Shown here: positions 7,192 through 14,246 of the stretch, one piece after another
Layout: each line of letters begins with the position of its first letter
Position numbering within the stretch: the first letter of the stretch is position 1
Source of the DNA: UBA5109 sp965662565
GTDB taxonomy: Bacteria; Pseudomonadota; Gammaproteobacteria; Pseudomonadales; Pseudohongiellaceae
DNA length: 22,873 nucleotides
Assembly (NCBI GenBank): GCA_965662565.1
Contig: CBFIHS010000031.1
Coordinates: 1 to 22,873 of the forward strand
Direction of reading: 5' to 3'
Translations under genes and position numbers: made by a program
The notes under the pieces: generated by a model
Database searches by the model: none
What the model saw: the letters and a program-made list of their open reading frames with translations, nothing else
Told to the model about the DNA's origin: nothing

Positions 7192-8457
7192 ATGAGCGAT
7201 GTTAAAAATCTGATATTAGAAAAAGCTGCTGGGAATGGCTTGCTGCATCGGCGCACATTTTTAAAAACGGGTGCTCTACTTGCAAGTGGAACACCTCTTC
7301 TAAGTGCCCAAGCAGCACCTCCAGAAGTTGATGCATGGAGCATGGAAGTGGGCAGGCCGCCGGAGCTCTATGGCAATCGTTCAAACTTTGAATCTGATGT
7401 GCTTCGCTTAGTGGGGAGTAGACCCCCAGCCTTGGGCGCTGGTGCATCACGGACGCCACTTGATAAGTTAGAAGGAATAATCACCCCCAGCGCTCTTCAT
7501 TTTGAGAGGCATCACAATGGCATACCTGCTATTGATCCAGCACAACATCGACTATTAATTCATGGGCTTGTTGATAAACCGCTCATTTTTGATTTAGAAA
7601 GCTTAAGCCAGTATCCGCTGGTTTCGCGTATACAGTTTTTAGAATGTTCAGGAAACAGCAGGGCGCTTGATAGTGCTGAGCCAGTTCGTGGCACAGCTCA
7701 AAGCTTACATGGTTTACTTTCTTGCAGTGAATGGACGGGGGTTCCGTTATCTGTCTTACTCGAAGAAGCTGGTGTGAAACCAGAAGGTAAATGGGTACTC
7801 GCTGAAGGCTCCGACGCCGCTTTAATGACTCGAAGTGTGCCCATGCAAAAAGTAATGGATGATGCGATTGTTGCGCTTTATCAAAATGGAGAAAGGTTAC
7901 GGCCTGGTAATGGTTATCCCATGCGTTTATTTCTTCCTGGTTGGGAAGGCAACATGAGTGTGAAATGGTTACGCCGAATAAAAGTGACAGCTGAGCCAAC
8001 TATGACTCGCGATGAGACATCAAAGTACACGGATTTGCAGTCAGATGGCGTAGCCAAAATGTTTAGCTTTCAGATGGGAGTAAAATCGGTAATCACTTCG
8101 CCTTCGGGTCAACAACGAATGCGTGGTCCTGGGCTCTATCAGATTTCAGGTTTGGCATGGACTGGTGCGGGAAAAATAAGTCGTGTCGAGGTCTCAGCAG
8201 ATGGTGGCAAAACATGGGGTGAAGCCGAACTCTCCGAACCCGTATTATCAAAAGCGCTGGTTCGTTTCAGAATGCCTTGGCGTTGGAATGGAAGAGAGGC
8301 TATTTTGCAGAGTCGAGCAATTGATGAAGCAGGGGCAATACAGCCGACTCGAGCCGTTATCCTTTCCGAGCATGGTTCTAACTATGGTTACCACAATCAC
8401 GCTATCCAATCTTGGCAGGTTAATGAGAATGGGGAGGTTCATAATGTGTATGCCTAG
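7192..8457 (+). CDS. soxC: Sulfite dehydrogenase-like molybdopterin protein SoxC
   Basis: A 421-residue member of the sulfite oxidase family, most like SoxC, the molybdenum subunit of the periplasmic SoxCD sulfur dehydrogenase that oxidises the protein-bound sulfane sulfur in thiosulfate oxidation. It has a twin-arginine signal (His-Arg-Arg-Thr-Phe-Leu-Lys, residues 19-25, then a hydrophobic segment and Ala-Gln-Ala-Ala near 39-42), so the folded cofactor-bearing enzyme is exported by Tat. The molybdenum-ligating cysteine is Cys152 in Phe-Leu-Glu-Cys-Ser-Gly-Asn. The C-terminal half fits the Mo-co dimerisation domain (Val-Ser-Ala-Asp-Gly-Gly-Lys-Thr-Trp near 325). AGAGGA lies 5 bases before the ATG. 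It overlaps the cytochrome gene by 14 bases. No soxXYZAB genes are in the window, so the physiological electron source is open; plain sulfite oxidation is an alternative. Confidence 0.9.
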   Translation: MSDVKNLILEKAAGNGLLHRRTFLKTGALLASGTPLLSAQAAPPEVDAWSMEVGRPPELYGNRSNFESDVLRLVGSRPPALGAGASRTPLDKLEGIITPSALHFERHHNGIPAIDPAQHRLLIHGLVDKPLIFDLESLSQYPLVSRIQFLECSGNSRALDSAEPVRGTAQSLHGLLSCSEWTGVPLSVLLEEAGVKPEGKWVLAEGSDAALMTRSVPMQKVMDDAIVALYQNGERLRPGNGYPMRLFLPGWEGNMSVKWLRRIKVTAEPTMTRDETSKYTDLQSDGVAKMFSFQMGVKSVITSPSGQQRMRGPGLYQISGLAWTGAGKISRVEVSADGGKTWGEAELSEPVLSKALVRFRMPWRWNGREAILQSRAIDEAGAIQPTRAVILSEHGSNYGYHNHAIQSWQVNENGEVHNVYA

Positions 8458-8962
8458 AATTATTGCATTGTCTTTGTTGTGCTTTACCAGCCTTAGTTTT
8501 GCTCAAGAAGGTCCAGGATTGGGTGTGGAAGCTACACCGGAGCAATTGGCCGGATGGGATATCAGTATTGATCCCAGTGGCGCTAATCTGCCTGCAGGTT
8601 CTGGCTCTGTGCTTGAAGGTAAAGGTATCTTCTCCGTCAAATGCGCAGCTTGTCATGGCGTGAATGGGGAGGGTGCAACTAATGATCAATTGGTTGGTGG
8701 TCATGGTTCTTTAGTGACTGACAATCCGCTTAAAACTGTAGGGAGTTACTGGCCTTATGCCACAACAGTATTTGACTACATTCGAAGAGCAATGCCTTTT
8801 CAACAACCTGGATCTTTAAGCAATGATGAGGTCTACGCGTTAACGGCTTACTTGCTGGCTTTAAACGGAATTATCGATGATGAAGCTGAGATAAACGCTG
8901 AAAACCTAGTCAATGTCGAAATGCCTAACAAGGAAGGCTTTATCTGGGATTGGAACAATTAA
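8444..8962 (+). CDS. soxD: Monohaem cytochrome c, SoxD-like partner of SoxC
   Basis: Numbered from the ATG at 8444 this is a 172-residue periplasmic cytochrome c: signal peptide 1-20 (cleavage near Phe-Ala-Gln), one haem motif Cys-Ala-Ala-Cys-His at 67-71 and the likely axial Met117 in Arg-Arg-Ala-Met-Pro-Phe. The Ser-Tyr-Trp-Pro-Tyr-Ala-x-Thr-Val-Phe-Asp-Tyr segment (101-112) and Met-Pro-Asn-Lys-Glu-Gly-Phe near the end match the SoxD family. It would take electrons from SoxC. GGGGAGG ends 6 bases before this ATG, deciding the start over the longer open frame (from 8183) and over ATG 8450. The start lies inside soxC, implying coupled translation. It has one haem, whereas the Paracoccus SoxD has two, so this is the short form. 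Confidence 0.88.
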   Translation: MCMPRIIALSLLCFTSLSFAQEGPGLGVEATPEQLAGWDISIDPSGANLPAGSGSVLEGKGIFSVKCAACHGVNGEGATNDQLVGGHGSLVTDNPLKTVGSYWPYATTVFDYIRRAMPFQQPGSLSNDEVYALTAYLLALNGIIDDEAEINAENLVNVEMPNKEGFIWDWNN

Positions 8963-8980
8963 TTTGAGCTCAAATTTTTT
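8961..8980 (+). terminator. Possible weak terminator after soxD
   Basis: A 16-base perfect palindrome (8961-8976, GAGCTC at its centre), beginning inside the soxD stop codon, is followed by four further T. The stem is AT-rich, so termination strength is doubtful. Confidence 0.4.
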
Positions 8981-9106
8981 GAGTAACTGGAGTCATAAGA
9001 ATCAAATAAATATAGCCAGCTTGATAATAGCCGACACCCGCTTCTTTATATTTATGCTTAGAATATAGTTGTAAGTAAAAATCTCTTACAAATAACTTCA
9101 GTTGTT

Positions 9107-9742
9107 TTACTCATAGATTTTTTTCTTAAATTCACACAAATCTTCAATTACACAAGAGCCACAACGTGGTTTTCGAGCAATACAAGTATAACGGCCCTGT
9201 AAAATCAGCCAGTGATGCGCATCAAGCAAAAATTCTTCAGGTATAAACTTAACTAATTTTTTTTCGACCTCAAGAACGTTTTTCCCGGGCGCGATTCCAG
9301 TTCGATTAGAAACTCGAAATATATGCGTGTCTACTGCTATGGTGGGCTGACGAAAAGCAGTATTCAAAATAACATTCGCGGTTTTTCGTCCAACCCCTGG
9401 TAAAGCTTCAAGCGCTTCTCTGTCTTTCGGAACTATCGAGTTATGTTGTTCAATCAGTAATTTACAAGCAGCAATTATATTTTTAGCCTTATTGTTAAAA
9501 AGACCAATAGTCTTAATATATTTTTTTAGTCCTTCCACACCAAGCGCATAAATGGCCTCAGGAGTGTTTGCGACTGGGAACAATTTATCAGTGGCTTTAT
9601 TAACCCCAACATCCGTTGATTGTGCAGATAAAGTTACGGCAACCAATAATTCAAAGGGCGAAGAGAATTTTAATTCGGTGGTTGGATTAGGGTTTTCAGC
9701 TCTTAGTCGAGTGAATATTTCTGTACGTTTTTCTTTATTCAT
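9107..9742 (-). CDS. nth: Endonuclease III (DNA glycosylase / AP lyase)
   Basis: A 211-residue base-excision repair enzyme that removes oxidised pyrimidines and cleaves the abasic site. The helix-hairpin-helix Leu-Pro-Gly-Val-Gly-Arg-Lys contains the Schiff-base Lys120. Asp138 is the catalytic aspartate (Val-Asp-Thr-His). The C-terminal [4Fe-4S] ligands Cys187, Cys194, Cys197 and Cys203 have the canonical C-x6-C-x2-C-x5-C spacing. These positions equal those of E. coli Nth. It is the last gene of the gloA-rnf operon, 53 bases after rnfE, and nth following the rnf/rsx genes is common in gammaproteobacteria. No clear Shine-Dalgarno sequence precedes the ATG. Confidence 0.97.
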   Translation of the reverse strand: MNKEKRTEIFTRLRAENPNPTTELKFSSPFELLVAVTLSAQSTDVGVNKATDKLFPVANTPEAIYALGVEGLKKYIKTIGLFNNKAKNIIAACKLLIEQHNSIVPKDREALEALPGVGRKTANVILNTAFRQPTIAVDTHIFRVSNRTGIAPGKNVLEVEKKLVKFIPEEFLLDAHHWLILQGRYTCIARKPRCGSCVIEDLCEFKKKIYE

Positions 9743-9795
9743 TTTTTAGTAATTCATTTTAGATATCAGGCGGAAGAAAGTTTTTTTAGTATGGG

Positions 9796-10509
9796 TTAAA
9801 TTTTTACAGCACCATCAGTAATGCTATCAGTGGGATTATTAGTGTGCGCATCAATCGATACTAAAAGTTTTCTTTGTTTAAATTTGCTGTCGATCCAGTT
9901 TTTCATAGCGAGTAAAAAGCCCATAAACAAAAATGCTCCCGGAGGCAGCAGAGCCAATAGGAAACCAGGATAGTCTGGAAATATTTCGAGCTCCCAGTTG
10001 TTTGCGAATGGTAACAAGAGCTCCATATTGGCGAACAAGCTTCCGGTGCCAAATAATTCTCGTAAGGCGCCTAGAATTACTAAAACTAAGGCGAAGCCAA
10101 GGCCCATAACTAGGCCATCAAATGCAGAGAGTAAAGGTCGATTCTTTGCCGCAAAGCTGACTGCTCTTCCAAGTATGGCGCAATTTGTGACAATTAGCGG
10201 AATAAAAATTCCAATGCTAAGGTATAAGGAATACGCATAGGCTTGCATCAGTATTTCAGCACAAGTTACAAAGCCTGCAATCAACATAACAAAGGCAGGC
10301 AAGCGAATTGCTGGGGTAACCTGATGGCGTATTAATGAGACGACCAAATTAGAACTTAACATAATAAGCATCGTCACCAGCCCAAGCCCCAATGCATTTA
10401 CAATATTGGTACTCACAGCTAAAAGGGGGCAAAGTCCCAGTAGCTGAACCAGTGCTGGATTATTATTCCAAAGTCCGTTTTTGCTTAGTACTAATAATTC
10501 AGAAGTCAT
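9796..10509 (-). CDS. rnfE: Rnf/Rsx electron transport complex subunit E
   Basis: A 237-residue inner-membrane subunit with about six hydrophobic segments, homologous to RnfA in inverted topology. It has the half-site motifs Leu-Gly-Leu-Cys-Pro near residue 24-28 and Val-Thr-Asn-Cys-Ala-Ile-Leu-Gly near 107-114. From published Rnf structures, these cysteines together with those of RnfA hold an iron-sulfur centre in the membrane between the two proteins. The ATG overlaps the rnfG stop (ATGA), as is usual in this operon. The C-terminal cytoplasmic tail after residue 205 is basic and then polar. In gammaproteobacteria the complex either couples ferredoxin/NADH electron transfer to ion movement or keeps SoxR reduced. 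Confidence 0.95.
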   Translation of the reverse strand: MTSELLVLSKNGLWNNNPALVQLLGLCPLLAVSTNIVNALGLGLVTMLIMLSSNLVVSLIRHQVTPAIRLPAFVMLIAGFVTCAEILMQAYAYSLYLSIGIFIPLIVTNCAILGRAVSFAAKNRPLLSAFDGLVMGLGFALVLVILGALRELFGTGSLFANMELLLPFANNWELEIFPDYPGFLLALLPPGAFLFMGFLLAMKNWIDSKFKQRKLLVSIDAHTNNPTDSITDGAVKI

Positions 10510-11150
10510 AAGCTCAATAGTTTTCCTTTATTCAGTTCATAAAACTGCAAAGCTAAATTTACGGCAATGACTACCGCTCTCGGTGTAATGGTTGCTCCAA
10601 CAAATTGATCAAATTCACCACCGGATTTTTTTACCTGCCAAGTTGGTGTTTTGGTATTGCTTAGAGACTTCTCGTTAAAAGCGAGAATCCAATCAGATAA
10701 TCTCAGGTCAATTTTATCACCCAAACCGGGAGTCTCTCGATGTTGCACAACTCGAACCCCACTTATGCTGCCGTCAATATTAATGCCTAACAATAATTCA
10801 ATATCGCCGTTATAACCGTCTCTAGCTATCACTGGGAAAATGAATCCGCTAATTAAATGGTTCTGCCGCGCGATATAAAAGTTACTGTTTTCTCTAAGGC
10901 CTAGTAATTCAATTTTGTCGAAGTTATTCGCCTCTGGGTCTAAAGATATGCTGTCGGTAATTAAGTCATTGTCGTGCTTGCTAGTGGGCATCAAAGTAGC
11001 CAGAGTTTGGCGTTGCGCGGCAAGTTTTTGTGCTTCAATTTGTTCTTCACTGCTGTTGTATATGAGCGCTAAAGTTAAACCAACCACTACCGCAAAGCTT
11101 GCCAGTATTAAGCTGTTTTTGACTATAGAATGAGTCAGCTCGCTTTTCAT
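10506..11150 (-). CDS. rnfG: Rnf/Rsx electron transport complex subunit G (FMN-binding)
   Basis: A 214-residue protein with one N-terminal membrane anchor (about residues 10-30) and a periplasmic FMN-binding domain. The C-terminal motif Asp-Gln-Phe-Val-Gly-Ala-Thr-Ile-Thr-Pro contains the threonine that ApbE would covalently flavinylate. The residue two before Ala is Val here, where the flavinylation motif normally has Ser or Thr; this is a mild deviation. The segment Glu-Thr-Pro-Gly-Leu-Gly-Asp-Lys-Ile near the middle is also characteristic. It starts with an ATG that overlaps the rnfD stop by four bases and overlaps rnfE the same way at its end. Confidence 0.94.
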   Translation of the reverse strand: MKSELTHSIVKNSLILASFAVVVGLTLALIYNSSEEQIEAQKLAAQRQTLATLMPTSKHDNDLITDSISLDPEANNFDKIELLGLRENSNFYIARQNHLISGFIFPVIARDGYNGDIELLLGINIDGSISGVRVVQHRETPGLGDKIDLRLSDWILAFNEKSLSNTKTPTWQVKKSGGEFDQFVGATITPRAVVIAVNLALQFYELNKGKLLSL

Positions 11151-12184
11151 CGTTCTTTAGCTTCGTCCGATTGGTCGAGCGCTTTCGGCTGCGTGTAGTA
11201 ATCGATAAATGGCGCTGCAAAATTTCCTAATAAAACACCAAAGGCGATGCCGTCAGGGTATGCTCCCCAGACTCTAATCACATAAGTAACGACGCCGATT
11301 AAGACGCCATAAATAATTCTTCCTTTTGGAGTGGTGGATGCTGATACCGGATCGGTGGCAATAAAAAAAGCGCCAAGCATGGTGCCAGCACCAAATAAAT
11401 GCATTAAGGGTGAACCGCCACTGACTGAGCTTCCGTTGTCATAAAAGAGGGCCGAAAGTAGGGCTAATGTGGCTAACATGGAGAGCGGAATTTGCCAGCC
11501 GATAATGCGCTTATAAAGCAGTAAAAAACCACCCAAGAGAAATGCTGCATTTACCCACTCCCAGCCTATACCAGCGAGCTTACCAAAGCTGGAATTGCTC
11601 TGCCAAAACTCACTTACCAGCATGCCGCCGCGCTCATTACGGAATAAATCCATGGCACTTGCTCCCGTATAGGCGTCTACTCTGGCAGGGGCATTAGTGA
11701 AAATAGCGGCTAAGGAATCCATAAAGCTTGGAGTACCTGCAAGCGCATCAGGCCTGATCCAGTTGGTCATTTCAATTGGGAATGCAATAAGTAAAACAAC
11801 ATATCCAACCATCGCAGGATTGAAGAGGTTTTGACCTAATCCTCCGTATAAATGTTTAGCAATAACGATCGCAAAGAAGATGCCAGTTACTCCAATCCAC
11901 CAAGGAGTGGTGGGTGGAATGCATAGCCCGAGCAATACAGCAGTTACTACGGCACTATAGTCTTTCAGGTGAAACATAATCTGACGTTGTCGCAAAGTTA
12001 GAATCAGAGCTTCAAAGCCAAGTGCCCATGCACTCAACCAGATTATATTCAGCAGCGTGCCCCAGCCAAAAAATACAGTCATCGTAAGTAAGCCAGGAAC
12101 ACAAGCTAGCAATAACCACAACATGATTTGGGATGTTGAGAGTACCTGATGGCCCTTGCGCAGTTTAATTTTTCTCGTTGCCAT
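11147..12184 (-). CDS. rnfD: Rnf/Rsx electron transport complex subunit D
   Basis: A 345-residue polytopic inner-membrane subunit of the NqrB/RnfD family with about nine to ten hydrophobic segments, which carries covalent FMN and forms part of the ion-translocating path. The flavinylation motif is visible as Asp-Ala-Tyr-Thr-Gly-Ala-Ser; the acceptor is Ser instead of the more usual Thr, which the ApbE motif allows. Other family marks are Gly-Gly-Leu-Gly-Gln-Asn-Leu-Phe-Asn-Pro-Ala and Phe-Ile-Ala-Thr-Asp-Pro-Val-Ser-Ala. The ATG shares one base with the stop of the upstream rnfB/C fusion, and AAGGAT precedes it by 9 bases. Normally rnfC would stand directly upstream; here there is no room for it. 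Confidence 0.95.
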   Translation of the reverse strand: MATRKIKLRKGHQVLSTSQIMLWLLLACVPGLLTMTVFFGWGTLLNIIWLSAWALGFEALILTLRQRQIMFHLKDYSAVVTAVLLGLCIPPTTPWWIGVTGIFFAIVIAKHLYGGLGQNLFNPAMVGYVVLLIAFPIEMTNWIRPDALAGTPSFMDSLAAIFTNAPARVDAYTGASAMDLFRNERGGMLVSEFWQSNSSFGKLAGIGWEWVNAAFLLGGFLLLYKRIIGWQIPLSMLATLALLSALFYDNGSSVSGGSPLMHLFGAGTMLGAFFIATDPVSASTTPKGRIIYGVLIGVVTYVIRVWGAYPDGIAFGVLLGNFAAPFIDYYTQPKALDQSDEAKER

Positions 12185-13161
12185 TAATGAAGATCCTTTT
12201 GATTTGGCTGCTTGGTTTGTTTTGGCTTTTTCGATTGGGCACGTGCCAGTGCGGCTTGAATCAGATCGCTTGATTTGGTCTTAGCCTTGGCTAACTCGGC
12301 TCTTTTTTGGCGGCGTAATTCTGCCTCGGCTTTTTCTTGTTCTAAGCGTTGTTCTCGATAATCGAAACGTTGGCGAAAATAGTCTGCTTTCTCTTGCTTG
12401 GTTTCGAGTTCGGCAATTTCAGATTTGGCTTGCTGGTAATACTGCACAAGTGGAATGTGGCTGGGACAAACAGCATTACACAGTCCGCATTCAATGCAGT
12501 CCATTAAACGATGATCTATTGCTTTATCGTAGTCTTTACCTTGGGAGTACCAAAGTAATTGTTGTGGTAATAAGGCGGGAGGGCATACATCGACACAAAG
12601 ACCACAACGAATACAAGCTTGTTCACTTAAACTCTTTTCGGGTGGTGATTTTAACTCGTGCTGCTCAAGGTCTACTAAGTCGATGCAATCTACTGGGCAA
12701 GGTGGGATGCAAAGTTCACAGCCTGTACATTCTTCGGCAATTACTGTGTGCATTTTTTGAGATGCGCCTACAATTGCGTCTACCGGACAGGCTTGGATAC
12801 AAAAAGTACAGCCGATGCATTCCTCTTCACGAATCACAGCTAGCTTAGGCTTGTCTTCTTTTTTGTCCGAGTCCAGAGGTATCGCTTCTAGGTTTAGTAA
12901 ATTTGCTAAATCGACAATGGTAGTCTGGCCGCCTGGCGGGCAAAGGTTGATTGCTTCTGATTTTTCAGCGATGGCTTCGGCATAAGGTTTACAACCAGGA
13001 TAGCCACACTGTGCGCATTGAGTCTGTGGTAATAAGGCATTGATTTGTTCGATAACGGGATTCGTACTTACTTTAAATTTCTGGGCGGCATAGCCAAGCA
13101 GAGCGCCAAAGAAAATAGCTAATACAAGAAGGGTAAATAGTGGAGCTAGTAGGCTTATCAT
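12184..13161 (-). CDS. rnfB: RnfB fused to the C-terminal ferredoxin domain of RnfC
   Basis: A 325-residue protein from the ATG at 13161 (a TTG at 13167 overlapping the rnfA stop would add two). Residues 1-25 form the RnfB membrane anchor. Cys49, 52, 57 and 74 are the RnfB N-terminal 4Fe-4S site. Two ferredoxin motifs follow (Cys115/118/121/125 and Cys145/148/151/155) and end RnfB at about residue 165. The chain continues in frame with what RnfC has at its end: Glu-Gln-Ala-Cys-Ile-Arg-Cys-Gly at 180-187, a second ferredoxin pair (Cys183/186/189/193 and Cys222/225/228/232), Leu-Leu-Pro-Gln-Gln-Leu-Leu-Trp-Tyr (197-205), Ile-Pro-Leu-Val-Gln-Tyr-Tyr and a charged coiled-coil tail (243-325). The roughly 350-residue RnfC body that binds FMN and NADH is absent. 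Five [4Fe-4S] centres are predicted. A real fusion is my reading; an in-frame assembly deletion is the alternative. Confidence 0.9.
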   Translation of the reverse strand: MISLLAPLFTLLVLAIFFGALLGYAAQKFKVSTNPVIEQINALLPQTQCAQCGYPGCKPYAEAIAEKSEAINLCPPGGQTTIVDLANLLNLEAIPLDSDKKEDKPKLAVIREEECIGCTFCIQACPVDAIVGASQKMHTVIAEECTGCELCIPPCPVDCIDLVDLEQHELKSPPEKSLSEQACIRCGLCVDVCPPALLPQQLLWYSQGKDYDKAIDHRLMDCIECGLCNAVCPSHIPLVQYYQQAKSEIAELETKQEKADYFRQRFDYREQRLEQEKAEAELRRQKRAELAKAKTKSSDLIQAALARAQSKKPKQTKQPNQKDLH

Positions 13162-13163
13162 TA

Positions 13164-13753
13164 TCAAATCAGGCCAGTGAAGCCCATAAAAGCTAAAGAC
13201 ATTAAGCCGGCTGTTAGCATGGCAATTGCAGAACCCTTAAAAGGCATAGGGACATCAGCGGATTCTAATTTTTCCCGCATGGCCGCGAACAATACGAGCA
13301 CCAAGGAAAAACCAAAAGCAGCACCAAAGCCGTAAAAGATAGATTCAATAAAAGTGTTGCCCGCATTCACATTAAGTAATGCAACACCAAGCACAGCACA
13401 GTTAGTGGTGATAAGAGGCAGAAAAATCCCCAAAACCTTGTGCAGCAAAGGTGAGGTTTTGAGCATGAGCATTTCAGTGAAATTTACCAAAGCGGCAATT
13501 ACCACAATAAAAGCGATAGTTCTTAGCCAGGTTATATCCAGTGGCAGCAAGATGTATTGGTAAACCAGATAGGAAATCATCGAAGCTAATGTAAGTACAA
13601 AAGTCGTTGCTGCAGACATGCCTATGGCGGTTTCAACCTTGTTGGATGAGCCCATAAAGGGGCAAAGCCCAAGGAACTGAACCAGAACAAAATTGTTTAC
13701 CAAAATTGCGCTGATCAGAAGAATGATANNNNNNNNNNGATAAGTTCGTTCAT
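13164..13753 (-). CDS. rnfA: Rnf/Rsx electron transport complex subunit A (interrupted by an N run)
   Basis: An integral membrane subunit with six hydrophobic segments, paired with RnfE. The motifs Leu-Gly-Leu-Cys-Pro-Phe-Met-Gly and Ile-Thr-Thr-Asn-Cys-Ala-Val-Leu-Gly hold the cysteines of the membrane iron-sulfur site. The frame from 13728 downward is open but lacks a good start. The N-terminus lies beyond the ten N at 13729-13738, where ATG at 13753 opens Met-Asn-Glu-Leu-Ile. Taking the ten N as written breaks the frame. Merging the GATA that occurs on both sides of the gap gives Met-Asn-Glu-Leu-Ile-Ile-Leu-Leu-Ile-Ser-Ala-Ile-Leu-Val-Asn-Asn-Phe and 191 residues, matching E. coli RsxA in N-terminal spacing. 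The start is 14 bases after the gloA stop. Confidence 0.93.
13729..13738. other. Assembly gap (ten N)
   Basis: Ten undetermined bases inside rnfA. The four bases GATA occur immediately on both sides. Collapsing gap and duplicate restores a full-length rnfA, so this is probably an unresolved contig overlap and not missing sequence. Confidence 0.98.
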
Positions 13754-13767
13754 AACAGCGTTCTCAT

Positions 13768-14151
13768 TTACTGACGCTCAATGAGTTCAATCATATAGCC
13801 ATCGGGGTCTTTAACGAAGGCGATAACAGTGGTGCCATGCTTCATTGGGCCTGCTGGTCTAACCACATCGCCACCTTTGGCTGAAATCTCATCGCAGGTT
13901 GTATAGGCATCATCAACAGCAATAGCGATATGGCCATACGCGTTGCCAAGCTCATAAGAGTTGGTTTCCCAGTTATGCGTTAACTCCAGTACGGTGTTTT
14001 CACTTTCATCGCCATAGCCTAAAAAGGCAAGTGTGAACTTACCTTCAGGAAAATCTGTTTTTCGAAGTAAATCCATTTTGAATATTTCTGTGTAAAATTG
14101 AACCGATTTTTCTAAGTCGGTCACCCTGAGCATGGTGTGAAGAAGTCTCAT
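13768..14151 (-). CDS. gloA: Lactoylglutathione lyase (glyoxalase I)
   Basis: Converts the hemithioacetal of methylglyoxal and glutathione into S-lactoylglutathione, detoxifying methylglyoxal in the cytoplasm. The 127-residue length and all four metal ligands (His5, Glu56, His74, Glu122) match the short, nickel-type E. coli GloA, which lacks the insertions of the zinc-type enzymes. The C-terminal Asp-Pro-Asp-Gly-Tyr-x-Ile-Glu-Leu-Ile-Glu motif is typical. GAGG lies 5 bases before the ATG. It is the first gene of the leftward run into rnfA (14 bases apart), so it is probably cotranscribed with the rnf genes and nth. Confidence 0.97.
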   Translation of the reverse strand: MRLLHTMLRVTDLEKSVQFYTEIFKMDLLRKTDFPEGKFTLAFLGYGDESENTVLELTHNWETNSYELGNAYGHIAIAVDDAYTTCDEISAKGGDVVRPAGPMKHGTTVIAFVKDPDGYMIELIERQ

Positions 14152-14246
14152 ATAAGCCTCGTATTGTTCTTATGGTGTTCACTTGATTGAGTAATCTGTT
14201 GAAAGAGCGCCTAGCGGAATTATGCCAATAATGAGAAACTTTCTCT

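Noticed and set aside
8183..8443. Upstream extension of the SoxD-like cytochrome reading frame
   Set aside because: It overlaps soxC in another frame; the signal peptide and GGGGAGG place the real start at 8444.
9069..9091. Terminator for nth (TTGTAAG/CTTACAA hairpin)
   Set aside because: The 7-base stem is AT-rich and no T run follows on the minus strand, so I could not support it as a terminator.
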